This document shows positions 19,274-28,144 of a DNA stretch of 64,000 nt, piece after piece. The DNA is taken from assembly GCA_964658655.1 (NCBI GenBank), contig CAZZZL010000015.1, positions 1 through 64,000 of the forward strand, in the 5' to 3' direction. Source of the stretch: G963692885 sp964658655. GTDB lineage: Bacteria > Acidobacteriota > Terriglobia > Terriglobales > Acidobacteriaceae. Below the pieces are notes generated by a model, which saw only the letters and a program-made list of their open reading frames with translations, was not told the origin of the DNA and did no database searches. The stretch's first letter is position 1, and each line of letters begins with the position of its first letter. The position numbers and the translations under genes are program-made.

Positions 19274-20713
19274 ATGAGCCTGCTCACCTCCCGCTGCGTA
19301 AGCCTGCTTGCTATCTTGCTAAGTAATCCTTCGGCAGTAGGATCGGACCTATTTTCAGACTCTTCACTTCCTGTTCAGTCGATCACTCTCGATCAACACG
19401 CCAAGCCCATTGGACGGTGGCTGGGATCAGGGATTGAATTTGATCCGTATGTAAAAAAACCCGACGCTGCACGATGGGCAACCATGCTTGAGCGCGTCGT
19501 GTATTCGAGGCCAGGTTTCCTGCGGGTGATGTCCGGTGCGTCCGATTATTGCTCAGGATTTGACGCTACAGGGGCGCCAATTTACAGGTGGATCACGGAT
19601 CCACGCGCTCCACAGCTGGAACGAGTCTTCGAGATATTGGACTTTGCTCAGGCGCATGGCATCCAGGTCTACCTCGGCGCATGGTCGCCGCCTGGAAACC
19701 TGGGTATTCATTCGCCCGATGACCCCAGGTGGGCAGTAATGATCGCGGCGTTTGTCGACTATCTCGTGCGCGAGAAGCATTACACGGTCGTCCATCACTA
19801 CATCCTGATGAACGAACCAAATGGACAGTGGATGTGGCGAGGGCGGACTCCCGATTTTGGGGCCTGGGCTACCGGTGTTCGACAATTAAGACAGGAACTG
19901 GACAAGAGAAAGCTGCAGCAGGTGGTGCTGGCTGGACCGGATAACTCCGGCGATCGCGCATGGTTCGACCGATCGGTTTCAGAGCTGCACTCCCTGTTTG
20001 GAGCGTGGGAGCAGCATATCTACGCGACCGACGATGAGGTCTCATCAGGCCATATCGAGCGCAACCTGATGGTCGACGGTGCCACGATCCTGGCGAAGGA
20101 TCCTGATGGGGCAGACAAGCCGAGATTCATCGCGGAATCGGGGTTGGTTACCGGCAAAATCGAGGCCCTCGATCAGCAGCCACGCGTACACGACTTCGAT
20201 TACGGCGTCCGCATGAGCGACTATGTGGTGCAGATTGCGCGCGCCGGCTGGATGGGAGCGGATGCATGGGACCTGGACGATGCCATGCACTCGAACGGGC
20301 ACGGCGGCCAGAAAATCTGGGGTTTCTGGGATTCATCCTCTGCGGAAGGAATGAAGCCCCGACCGTGGTTTTATACGTGGTCGCTGCTCTCGCGTTACCT
20401 GCCGAGCGGCGCGGAGATCATTCCCTTGCCAGGATCAACCGACGGCCGGGTGCGGGCAACGGCAGCGCGCTGGCTGGAAGACCATAGGCTACAATGGACG
20501 GTCGTACTGGTGAATGACGGGGATAGTCCGGCTGACGTTTCGATGGACTTACCAAATATGCCGCAGTTGGCGATCTACCGATATTTCGCCGATGAACAGC
20601 AGACGGACGCGAAGGGCTTTCCGAAACCAGTCGCTATGAAGAAAATTCCAGCCGGGCAGGTGATCCATTTGCCGTCGCGCGGCGTCGTGTTGATGACCAG
20701 CGCGAAAGACTAG
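19274..20713 (+). CDS. Exported clan GH-A glycoside hydrolase (GH5/GH30/GH39-like)
   Basis: A 479-residue secreted hydrolase with a TIM-barrel pattern. A signal peptide covers about residues 1-25. The acid/base candidate is the Glu of ILMNEPNGQW (end of strand 4) and the nucleophile candidate is the Glu of RFIAESGLVTG (strand 7). A small beta domain follows, from WTVVLVNDGDSPADVSMDL to the end, as in GH30/GH39 enzymes. The exact family cannot be settled by eye. ATG 19274 was preferred over TTG 19256. Its stop shares the palindrome CTAG with the stop of maf on the other strand. Confidence 0.78.
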   Translation: MSLLTSRCVSLLAILLSNPSAVGSDLFSDSSLPVQSITLDQHAKPIGRWLGSGIEFDPYVKKPDAARWATMLERVVYSRPGFLRVMSGASDYCSGFDATGAPIYRWITDPRAPQLERVFEILDFAQAHGIQVYLGAWSPPGNLGIHSPDDPRWAVMIAAFVDYLVREKHYTVVHHYILMNEPNGQWMWRGRTPDFGAWATGVRQLRQELDKRKLQQVVLAGPDNSGDRAWFDRSVSELHSLFGAWEQHIYATDDEVSSGHIERNLMVDGATILAKDPDGADKPRFIAESGLVTGKIEALDQQPRVHDFDYGVRMSDYVVQIARAGWMGADAWDLDDAMHSNGHGGQKIWGFWDSSSAEGMKPRPWFYTWSLLSRYLPSGAEIIPLPGSTDGRVRATAARWLEDHRLQWTVVLVNDGDSPADVSMDLPNMPQLAIYRYFADEQQTDAKGFPKPVAMKKIPAGQVIHLPSRGVVLMTSAKD

Positions 20714-21306
20714 CTTGCTGCTGACCCAGGCCGAGACGCGGCTTGAATCATGGCAGTGACCAGCGCGATTGGTAATCCCACTACATTGAAATAGCAGCCC
20801 TGGATGCGGGGAATCCAGCGGGCGGCGCGTCCCTGGATGGCGTAGGCGCCTGCCTTATCCATGGGTTCGCCGGATGCGACGTAGTCGTCGATCTCCTGGG
20901 ACGAGACGCTTAGCATCTGTACCATTGTGACCTCTGCGGCCAGTTCAACGACATCGCCCGACAGCACGCAGACACCGGTGATGACCTGGTGAGTACGCCC
21001 GGCAAGCAGGCGGAGCATACGTTTCGCGTCTTCTGCATCGACTGGCTTGCCGAGAACTTCCTCATCGCAGACCACTACAGTGTCGGCACCGATGACGATC
21101 GCAGCGGCAGATGATTTTGACGCGACATCCTGTGCTTTTTCCCGTGCTAGACGGGTGGCGAAGGCGATTGGAGCTTCTCCCGGAGCCCTTACTTCAGGGA
21201 CGCCTGAAGCGACCACGGTGAACGCGAAGCCGGCCTGCTGCAGCAGTTCTCTTCGACGCGGCGATGCCGAGGCCAGGATGATTTCTGTGGTTGCGGAAGC
21301 GGTCAT
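20710..21306 (-). CDS. maf: Maf family nucleoside triphosphate pyrophosphatase
   Basis: A 198-residue house-cleaning pyrophosphatase that hydrolyses non-canonical or pyrimidine nucleotides (dTTP/UTP-type in YhdE-like members). The family start LASASPRRRELL, the metal-site VIGADTVVV and the KPVDAEDAKRML, GRTHQVITGV and KAGAYAIQGRA blocks are all present. The ATG overlaps the stop of the upstream asparaginase gene as ATGA, so it is the last gene of the greA operon. Confidence 0.95.
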   Translation of the reverse strand: MTASATTEIILASASPRRRELLQQAGFAFTVVASGVPEVRAPGEAPIAFATRLAREKAQDVASKSSAAAIVIGADTVVVCDEEVLGKPVDAEDAKRMLRLLAGRTHQVITGVCVLSGDVVELAAEVTMVQMLSVSSQEIDDYVASGEPMDKAGAYAIQGRAARWIPRIQGCYFNVVGLPIALVTAMIQAASRPGSAAS

Positions 21307-22247
21307 TGTGCGGTGACGATCTCCGTGCCGACGCTGACGCCGGTTTCAGTCTGAACGCCCCATGCCATTCGCGGCGTGTTGTGGGCTATGCCATAGCGAC
21401 CGTCGGGTGAAAGCAGGATGATGCCGCCGTGTCCCCCGAGCCGCCGGAAAAGATAGGCCATGGCGTCATCGCTTGCCTGTTGCGCGGTGGCGCCCGCTTC
21501 CACGCGATCGACTGCCCATTTGCCGAGCACCAGCTTCATGATGGGCTCGCCCCAGCCGGTGAGGGAGACTGCCGCGCTCTGATTATCGGCATAGCAGCCG
21601 CAGCCGATGAGCGACGAATCACCCACGCGACCCGGCTCCTTGTTGAGAGTGCCGCCTGTCGAGGTTGCGGCGGCAAGATTGCCGTGGACGTCGAGGGCGA
21701 CGGCGCCGACGGTGTCGTGGCTGTCCAGTGTGGCTGATCCTGAAAATGTTTCGTCCGGAAGCCCCGCGCGTTCTTTACGCTGGGCCTCGGCCAGACGCTC
21801 GCGCTCGCGGTCGATGACCAGTGCGTTATTGTCGACCAGCGTAATGCCGTGGGTCGCTGCGAAGGCCTCGGCGTCGCGGCCGACGAAGTAAACATGCGGA
21901 CTTTTATCGAGCACGACGCGGGCTGCGTGGATCGGATTGCGCAGGCGCTCGACACAGGCGACGCCGCCTGCGCGCAGCGTACCGGTGCTGCCGCCATCCA
22001 TCAAAAGCGCGTCGAGCTGGACTGTACCTTGTCTCGTCAGGAAGCTGCCACGACCGGCGTCGAACGTCTCGTCGTCTTCAAGCACAGCAACGGCTGCTTC
22101 GACTGCATCAATTGCGCTGGCACCCTTTGCGAGCAGCCCGTAGCCGGCTGCGAGGGCATTGCGGACGCCGATGGAGTGGGCGTCACGAGCGTCGTCAGGC
22201 ATGGCCCAGGCACCGCCATGGACCAAGAGGACCGGTGATATCGACAT
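21303..22247 (-). CDS. Isoaspartyl peptidase / type 2 L-asparaginase
   Basis: A 314-residue Ntn-hydrolase, made as a precursor that cleaves itself into two subunits. The nucleophile is the Thr in SHDTVGAVALD (about residue 180), with the usual GTLNKEPGRVGDSSLIGCG and ATSTGG substrate loops downstream. The N-terminal VHGGAW is the family signature. It removes isoaspartyl dipeptides or hydrolyses asparagine. It has no signal peptide, so it is cytoplasmic. It sits 15 bases after the phosphatidyltransferase gene and overlaps maf by 4 bases. Confidence 0.93.
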   Translation of the reverse strand: MSISPVLLVHGGAWAMPDDARDAHSIGVRNALAAGYGLLAKGASAIDAVEAAVAVLEDDETFDAGRGSFLTRQGTVQLDALLMDGGSTGTLRAGGVACVERLRNPIHAARVVLDKSPHVYFVGRDAEAFAATHGITLVDNNALVIDRERERLAEAQRKERAGLPDETFSGSATLDSHDTVGAVALDVHGNLAAATSTGGTLNKEPGRVGDSSLIGCGCYADNQSAAVSLTGWGEPIMKLVLGKWAVDRVEAGATAQQASDDAMAYLFRRLGGHGGIILLSPDGRYGIAHNTPRMAWGVQTETGVSVGTEIVTAQ

Positions 22248-22262
22248 AAAGGAAATGCTGCT

Positions 22263-22895
22263 TTACTTGGTGACGAGCATACGTACGCCTTTGGTCTTGC
22301 CGTAGGTGTACGAGATGCGATGGATGACAGTGAGGGTCGAGATGACGGCGAGGATCCAAAGCACCGGCGCCATAGCTCCCCAGCGCTCGAACAATGCTCC
22401 GAGGATGATGAGAACGATCCGTTCCGGGCGCTCCATGAATCCAACCTTGCAGGAACCGATGAGCGCTTCGGCCCTGGCCCGCGTGTAGCTGACCATGAGC
22501 GAAGTCGCCATCACAAAGGCCGCGAGAAAGACGTAAAGGAGGCGGTTGCCGCGCGCGTAGAAGACGACGAGGCCGAAGAAGAGAACGACGTCAGAATAGC
22601 GATCGATGACCGAATCAAAGAAGGCTCCGAAGACTGTCACCTGGTCCGTGAGGCGAGCGACGCGGCCATCTACCATGTCAAAGATGCCGGCGCCAATGAT
22701 GACGAGGCCGGCGTACAGGAACATGCGGACGAAGTTGCGTTCGTTGCCAAAGCCGAACAAGACTGCGGCAGCGGTATTGATGAGCAGCCCGATGAATGTC
22801 AGGTGATTGGGCGATATCCTGGTCAGCGCCAGGCCATTCACGATCTTTTCGAGAATGACGCCGCAACCTCGTCCGAATTCACCTGTCCAGCTCAT
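22263..22895 (-). CDS. CDP-alcohol phosphatidyltransferase family membrane protein
   Basis: A 210-residue integral membrane enzyme. The signature DG-x2-AR-x8-G-x3-D-x3-D is present in DMVDGRVARLTDQVTVFGAFFDSVIDRYSD (around residues 75-105). It transfers a phosphatidyl group from a CDP-activated lipid to an alcohol. The alcohol (glycerol phosphate, inositol phosphate or other) is not readable from the sequence. The order of membrane segments fits PgsA/archaetidylinositol-phosphate-synthase-like members. The ATG overlaps the greA stop as ATGA. Confidence 0.9.
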   Translation of the reverse strand: MSWTGEFGRGCGVILEKIVNGLALTRISPNHLTFIGLLINTAAAVLFGFGNERNFVRMFLYAGLVIIGAGIFDMVDGRVARLTDQVTVFGAFFDSVIDRYSDVVLFFGLVVFYARGNRLLYVFLAAFVMATSLMVSYTRARAEALIGSCKVGFMERPERIVLIILGALFERWGAMAPVLWILAVISTLTVIHRISYTYGKTKGVRMLVTK

Positions 22896-23365
22896 TGGGC
22901 CTCGTCGTGGATAGTGATCAACTTAAGGATTTCCAGCTCGCGTGTGCCGTTTGGCGTGACGATAGTGGCGATGTCGCCGACCTTCTTACCAACGATGCCG
23001 CGGCCAATGGGCGAGGTGGTCGAGATGTAGCCCTTGCTGACGTCTGATTCTTCAGAGGTTACGAGCTTGTAGACGATCTCTTCATCCTTGGTCGTGTCAT
23101 ACACGGTAACAGTGGCGCCGAATGCCGCCCGGTCCCTGGGAATGTTGGTCAGGTCGACCATGGCGAGCTCGCCCATGCGTTTTTTGAGCTGGCCCAGGCG
23201 GGCGTTCACGAACACCTGGCGCTGCTTGGCCATGTGATATTCGGCATTTTCGCTCAGGTCGCCGAGCGACGCGGCCTTCTTGATCTCTCTTGGCAGCTCG
23301 GTGGTGAGCTCGTATTCAAGGAGACGAATCTGTTCTTCCAGCTCTTTTTTAATCTTTTCAGGCAT
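22892..23365 (-). CDS. greA: Transcription elongation factor GreA
   Basis: A 157-residue GreA. The N-terminal coiled coil carries the tip acidic motif LGDLSENAEYH, which stimulates RNA cleavage in backtracked polymerase. The C-terminal domain has the FKBP-like SPIGRGIVGKKVGD. It is the first gene of a four-gene operon (greA, phosphatidyltransferase, isoaspartyl peptidase, maf). A TATAAT box on the minus strand (23445-23440), about 75 bases upstream of the start, is a plausible -10 element, though I see no matching -35. Confidence 0.95.
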   Translation of the reverse strand: MPEKIKKELEEQIRLLEYELTTELPREIKKAASLGDLSENAEYHMAKQRQVFVNARLGQLKKRMGELAMVDLTNIPRDRAAFGATVTVYDTTKDEEIVYKLVTSEESDVSKGYISTTSPIGRGIVGKKVGDIATIVTPNGTRELEILKLITIHDEAQ

Positions 23366-23542
23366 GACGTTATCCGAGGCGGCCTGGATGGCATAAGCCG
23401 CAAGGAGCAGCTGAAGTTCCGATGTACCGCCAAACCGAGATTATACCGCGCCTGCACTCAGAAAGTCCCCGCTGGCGCTGGCTGCGCGCATGGCGATTTC
23501 AAAGAGTTGCAGACCTTCACTCGGAAGGCGGATCATGGATGT

Positions 23543-25390
23543 ATGAAGAATTCCAGCGCGGAAATCTCCCGACGGCAATTGTTGCAGAGTGGTTCCCTAG
23601 TATTAGCGGGCAGTGTGCTCCTCCCTGCCAGGAGCTTTGCCGCGACCGGCACTGTGGGACTGGCTGCGCTGCCGGTGCCGCTCGCGGAATTCGGCTACGG
23701 CAGTGTCGTTCTGCACAGCGAGGCGCATGAAAAGCAGCGCGAGAATACGTCGCTCATCCTGATGAACATGAGCGAGGACAGCATGCTGAAACCGTTGCGA
23801 CAGATGGTGGGATTGCCTGCGCCGGGCGAAGACCTGGGTGGGTGGTACCACTACAATCCCGATTGGGATTTCCGCAAGGACGAACCGGGTTTTGCGCCGG
23901 GACACGCCTACGGGCAGTGGGTTTCAGCACTGGCCCGCAATTACGCCATTACGGGCGACCCGGCGATGCGCGCAAAGGTGCTGCGCATCAACAAGCTGTA
24001 CGTCGAAACCATCAAGCCGGCTTTCTATACGAAGAATCGTTTTCCAGCTTACTGCTACGACAAGATCGTCTGTGGTCTGATCGACTCGCACACGTTCGCG
24101 AACGATCCGGATGCATTTGCGATTCTTGACCACACCACCAACGTGGCGGCGCCGCTGCTGCCGGGCAAGGCACTGGACCGCGATCGACAGGCTACGTGGC
24201 GGCCTTCACCGGACGAGTCGTGGACGTGGGACGAGTCCTACACCATGCCGGAGAATCTATTTCTCGCGTACCAGCGAGGCGCCGGTGATCGCTATAAAAA
24301 GATGGCGGTCGATTATCTGGACGACCAGACCTACTTCGAGCCGCTGTCGCGTGACCAGGATGTACTAGCCGGCAAGCATGCATACAGTTATGTGAATGCA
24401 TTGAGTTCAGGCATGCAGGCATACATGGTCGGCGGCAGCGCGATGCATCTGCGCGCCGTGCAGAATGCCTTCGTCATGCTGCAGGAGCAGAGCTTCGTGA
24501 CTGGAGGCTGGGGTCCGAATGAGCAACTGCGCGCGCGCGGCAGCAATGATGTGGCTGAAAGTCTGAATGACGCGCATCATTCGTTTGAGACTCCGTGCGG
24601 TTCCTATGCGCACTTCAAGGTGACACGGTACCTGTTGCGGTCGACCGGTGATGCGCGGTACGGGGACAGCATGGAACGCGTGATGTACAACACCGTACTC
24701 GGCGCAAAGAAACTCGAAGCCGATGGTCATGCGTTTTATTACTCGGATTACAGCTACAAAGGTAAACGGTTCTACCACGATGATCGCTGGCCCTGCTGTG
24801 CAGGTAGTCTGCCGCAGGTCACGGCGGACTACCGGATCAACACGTACTTCCGGGGACCGAAGGCAGTATACGTGAATCTGTTCCTCCCGTCGACGCTGAA
24901 GTGGACTGAGGCGGGCTCGCAGGTGTCGCTCACGCAGTCCGGGAATTATCCGCTGGAGCCGCAGATCGGGTTTGAGGTGAACGCTTCGAGGCCAGTCGAA
25001 CTTACGTTGCATTTCCGTATACCTGCATGGGCGGAAGGAGCGACTTTGCGGGTGAATGGTAAACGCGAGTCCGGTGTGAATCCGGGAAGCTTTGCGGCGA
25101 TTCACCGCGAGTGGAAGACGGGCGACCGCGTTGAACTGGAATTGCCACTGACTATGCGCGTGGAAGTGCTGGACGCCCGCCATACAGAGACGATCGCGCT
25201 GGTGCGAGGACCGCTCGTGTTATTCGCAGCAACAGACGATGCGCCCATTGTCACGCGGCAACAGCTTTTGCAGGCGAAACAAACGGGGCCGCAGGCGTGG
25301 CAGATCGAAACCGCCAAAGGAGCAGTTCCGATGCTGCCCTTTACTGAGCTGGGTGATCGGCAGTACACGACTTATCTGAAGACTACTTAG
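23543..25390 (+). CDS. Tat-exported GH127-type (DUF1680) glycoside hydrolase
   Basis: A 615-residue exported hydrolase. The Tat signal has SRRQLLQSGSLVLAG at about residues 9-30. The alpha/alpha-barrel has DUF1680 features: FAPGHAYGQWVSALA, DARYGDSMERVMYNTVLG and the paired cysteines WPCCAGS. The Glu/Cys block that supplies zinc ligands in characterised beta-L-arabinofuranosidases appears as FETPCGS, one residue longer than the usual ETC. The C-terminal beta domain begins near LKWTEAGSQV. The sugar released is not certain. Start 23543 is the ATG before the Tat signal; the frame is open much further upstream, overlapping greA on the other strand. Confidence 0.87.
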   Translation: MKNSSAEISRRQLLQSGSLVLAGSVLLPARSFAATGTVGLAALPVPLAEFGYGSVVLHSEAHEKQRENTSLILMNMSEDSMLKPLRQMVGLPAPGEDLGGWYHYNPDWDFRKDEPGFAPGHAYGQWVSALARNYAITGDPAMRAKVLRINKLYVETIKPAFYTKNRFPAYCYDKIVCGLIDSHTFANDPDAFAILDHTTNVAAPLLPGKALDRDRQATWRPSPDESWTWDESYTMPENLFLAYQRGAGDRYKKMAVDYLDDQTYFEPLSRDQDVLAGKHAYSYVNALSSGMQAYMVGGSAMHLRAVQNAFVMLQEQSFVTGGWGPNEQLRARGSNDVAESLNDAHHSFETPCGSYAHFKVTRYLLRSTGDARYGDSMERVMYNTVLGAKKLEADGHAFYYSDYSYKGKRFYHDDRWPCCAGSLPQVTADYRINTYFRGPKAVYVNLFLPSTLKWTEAGSQVSLTQSGNYPLEPQIGFEVNASRPVELTLHFRIPAWAEGATLRVNGKRESGVNPGSFAAIHREWKTGDRVELELPLTMRVEVLDARHTETIALVRGPLVLFAATDDAPIVTRQQLLQAKQTGPQAWQIETAKGAVPMLPFTELGDRQYTTYLKTT

Positions 25391-25410
25391 GCGCGGGGTG
25401 GGGACGGTAA

Positions 25411-25453
25411 GGCAGATGCGGACCCCTCCACTTCGCTACGGTCGGTATGACAA
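25411..25453. repeat. Dispersed repeat copy overlapping the ruvX 3' end
   Basis: GGCAGATGCGGACCCCTCCA, then CTTCGCTACGGTCGGTATGACAAA. This is the same element as at 75-195. Read on the minus strand, it supplies the last residues (about DLSYRP) and stop codon of the ruvX-like gene. Confidence 0.75.
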
Positions 25454-25969
25454 ATCGGGGTTGGGGTCCGGCAGAAGTTCTACCGGCCGTTGTGCCTGCA
25501 TGTAGCTTTGCAGAATGAGGACAGCGGCTACCTGGTCGATGATTGACTTGCGTCCCCTGACGTCGTGCCCGGCCTGATCAAGCAGTGCATGCGCTTCACT
25601 CGTGGATAGGCGCTCGTCCCACAGCCGGACGGGCAGGCGGGTCTCGGCGCGCAGTGCTTCGACGAACTTCTGAACTTTGACGGCGGACGGGCTTACTTCC
25701 CCCGAGAGGTAAAGCGGGTTGCCAACGATGATCTGGCGGCAATCGTTCTTGCGCAACAGGCGCAGGAGCGACTTGACGTCATGGCGAAGATCACCTTTCC
25801 GCGGAGAGCGGTTGTAGGTCAGCAATGGCTGCGCGGTGTAGCCGAGTGCGTCTGACAGGGCGACCCCGATCCTGCGGTCGCCAATATCAAGGGCTGCAAT
25901 ACAAGCAAGGTCCGGCTGGTGCTTTGGGGAAACCGGCGACGTGCCCTGCAGGATGTCCTCGTCAGCCAT
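25436..25969 (-). CDS. ruvX: RuvX/YqgF family Holliday-junction-resolvase-like nuclease
   Basis: An RNase-H-fold nuclease of about 177 residues, implicated in pre-16S rRNA end processing and possibly recombination. The catalytic acidic residues are visible: Asp in IAALDIGDRRIGVA, Glu in LWDERLSTSEAH and Asp in SIIDQVAAVLIL. The IVGNPLYLSGE loop is typical. The start is uncertain: ATG 25969 gives MADEDIL, while an open frame reaches ATG 26047 without a good ribosome-binding site. The last six or so residues come from the dispersed repeat at 25411-25453. The gene is divergent from mltG. Confidence 0.92.
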   Translation of the reverse strand: MADEDILQGTSPVSPKHQPDLACIAALDIGDRRIGVALSDALGYTAQPLLTYNRSPRKGDLRHDVKSLLRLLRKNDCRQIIVGNPLYLSGEVSPSAVKVQKFVEALRAETRLPVRLWDERLSTSEAHALLDQAGHDVRGRKSIIDQVAAVLILQSYMQAQRPVELLPDPNPDLSYRP

Positions 25970-26110
25970 GTGTCCATGGTAGCCGCTGCGACGGATTTGC
26001 CCAGGCACATAAATCCTGTGATCCTGACGGAGTTGGAGAGCGTCCATACATTAGTCTGGTGATGCTGAGGTCTGATTTGGCCAGACCGATTTCCGAGTTG
26101 AGAGAGTTTT

Positions 26111-27133
26111 TTGGCCCGTCGCAAAAACAAGTCCAGGTCCGCACCTTTGAAACGAATCTTTCTTCTGCTGGTTTTAGTGGGATTGTGCATCACTGGCTAC
26201 CTATTGGTGACGCCTAAGCAGCCGGGGCGTGAGGTTTTTGTTGATATCTCCCCCGGCACCGGTTCGCAGGGTATCGCACGGCAGCTGGAAAATGCCGGCG
26301 TTATTCGCAGCCGCTATGCGTTTATTGCGATGCGTCTCTGGAAGCGCGGCACTTTGCAGGCAGGCGAGTATCGTTTCGCGGATGCTGCGACAATCGGCCA
26401 GGTCTACGACCGTATGCGACGAGGCGACATTTACTTCCGCGTCGTCACAGTGCCGGAAGGCTACAACATTTTTGACGTGGCAGAGGCGATCGACGCGAGC
26501 GGACTGGCGACCAGGGACGGTTTTCTGGCTGCGGCGCGCCGGGACGTAAAACTCGTGGCCGACATCGATCCTAAGGCGCAAACGCTCGAAGGCTACCTTT
26601 TTCCTGATACTTACCGTTTTCAACGGCGGGAAAACGCGGACCAGATGGCAGCCGCGATGGTGAAACGCTTCCGGCAGGAGGCACAACTGCTCGGCCTCAG
26701 CACGAACTATCACCAGGTAGTGACCATGGCGTCGCTGGTCGAAAAGGAGACGCCGATTGCCGCCGACCGTCCTCTTGTGTCGAGTGTCCTGAACAACCGT
26801 CTCGCGCAGAATATGCCGCTGATGACGGACCCTACGGTGATCTACGCGGCAATGCTGCAGAACCGGTATCGCGGGGCTATTTACCAGTCCGACCTGCAGG
26901 CCAAGTCGGAGTACAACACCTACCAGCACGCCGGGCTGCCTCCGGGGCCAATCTGCAACCCCGGGGTGGCGGCGTTGACGGCTGCCATGCATCCGGCAAC
27001 CAGCAAGTATCTGTATTTTGTCGCGGACCCTGCGGCCCAGGGCCATTCCCGGTTCGCGGCGACGCTTGAGGAGCATAACCGGAACGTTCAGGCTTACCGG
27101 CGTGCACAACATGCGTCCAGCGCGACACCCTGA
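26111..27133 (+). CDS. mltG: Endolytic murein transglycosylase MltG
   Basis: A 340-residue inner-membrane lytic transglycosylase that cuts nascent glycan strands. One membrane helix lies at about residues 15-34, after a basic RRKNKSR start. A LysM-like part (DISPGTGSQGIARQLENAGVI) comes next. The YceG domain has LEGYLFPDTYRF and the catalytic Glu in ASLVEKET, then YNTYQHAGLPPGPICNPG, all conserved. It starts at TTG with GAGAGAG just upstream. Length is normal. Confidence 0.95.
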   Translation: MARRKNKSRSAPLKRIFLLLVLVGLCITGYLLVTPKQPGREVFVDISPGTGSQGIARQLENAGVIRSRYAFIAMRLWKRGTLQAGEYRFADAATIGQVYDRMRRGDIYFRVVTVPEGYNIFDVAEAIDASGLATRDGFLAAARRDVKLVADIDPKAQTLEGYLFPDTYRFQRRENADQMAAAMVKRFRQEAQLLGLSTNYHQVVTMASLVEKETPIAADRPLVSSVLNNRLAQNMPLMTDPTVIYAAMLQNRYRGAIYQSDLQAKSEYNTYQHAGLPPGPICNPGVAALTAAMHPATSKYLYFVADPAAQGHSRFAATLEEHNRNVQAYRRAQHASSATP

Positions 27134-27250
27134 GCATCTGTTAGTGCAGGCAGACGCAGGTCAAGTCGAATAAGGGAGAGCCGGTATACTGAAGATTCAA
27201 TGAGCGTCAGCAAGACGCTGCTCCACGACTCTCCCCGATTCCGATATCCA

Positions 27251-28144
27251 ATGAGACGACTTCTAAGCCTGACAGTGTGTTTAATGGGAATGCCCTTTTT
27301 GACGGGGTGTCTCTCTCACACGCACCAGGTGCAACAGGCAAAAAGCGCCGGGCCGGCCCTGAACCAGGGCGTGGCACAGTTGATCGCCGGCGTGAACGAA
27401 CGCTACGCCTCCATCCAGACGATTACGGCAACCGTCAATTTCTCGGCTCAGACAGGCGGCGCCGACACCGGCAAAGTGAAGGATTACATCAGTTTTCGCG
27501 GTCACATACTGCTGCGGAAACCAGATTCACTGCGGGTGCTGGGCCAGGTGCCGGTGCTGAGCACCACGGCTTTCGACCTGGCCAGCGACGGCACCGACTT
27601 CAAGCTATACATTCCGCCCAAGAACAAGGCAATCGTCGGGCCGACGGCGGTGACCGACAAATCTGCGAACGGCATTGAAAACCTGCGACCGGACGTCTTC
27701 ATCGACTCAGTACTGGTACGCAATATAGAGCCGGACAAACTGGTCTACCTGACTACCGGCAGTGAGACGCGAACGGCCGGCAAGCAACTGATCGAGACGC
27801 CGCTATATGACCTGAACGTGATGACGGCCACGCCCGATGACAAAGTGCCTGCGCCGGCGCATGTGATCCAGGAGCAGCGGGTGATTCATTTCGACCGAAC
27901 GACACTGCTGCCGAGTGGGCAGGACCTGTATAACGCTTCTGGCGCTATCGAAACAAAGGTGCGGTACGGACCCTATCAGCATTTCGGAAATGCCCTGTTT
28001 CCGGGCGTGATCACGATCGATCGACCGTTGGAGGAGTACAAAATCACCATCACGATCCAGCACCTGATCCTGAACCAGACGCTGAATGACGAGCAATTTC
28101 AGCTGACCATTCCGCCTAACGTACCGATCCGGCAGTTGAAGTAG
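27251..28144 (+). CDS. Outer-membrane lipoprotein, LolB/DUF4292-like
   Basis: A 297-residue lipoprotein. The lipobox LTGC lies about 20 residues from the ATG at 27251. The mature part has a LolA/LolB-like pattern: ERYASIQTITATVNFSAQTG, then FRGHILLRKPDSLRVLG, then FDLASDGTDFKLYIPPK. Such proteins carry or insert lipids or lipoproteins at the outer membrane; this role is inferred. An in-frame ATG at 27200 would add 17 residues. It lies 9 bases after a TATACT box, so it could be the start of a nearly leaderless transcript. I prefer 27251 because it gives a normal signal length. Confidence 0.78.
   Translation: MRRLLSLTVCLMGMPFLTGCLSHTHQVQQAKSAGPALNQGVAQLIAGVNERYASIQTITATVNFSAQTGGADTGKVKDYISFRGHILLRKPDSLRVLGQVPVLSTTAFDLASDGTDFKLYIPPKNKAIVGPTAVTDKSANGIENLRPDVFIDSVLVRNIEPDKLVYLTTGSETRTAGKQLIETPLYDLNVMTATPDDKVPAPAHVIQEQRVIHFDRTTLLPSGQDLYNASGAIETKVRYGPYQHFGNALFPGVITIDRPLEEYKITITIQHLILNQTLNDEQFQLTIPPNVPIRQLK

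Noticed and set aside
20710..20713. CTAG as a meaningful signal
   Set aside because: It holds both stop codons of convergent genes, but a four-base palindrome at touching stops is expected by chance and economy.
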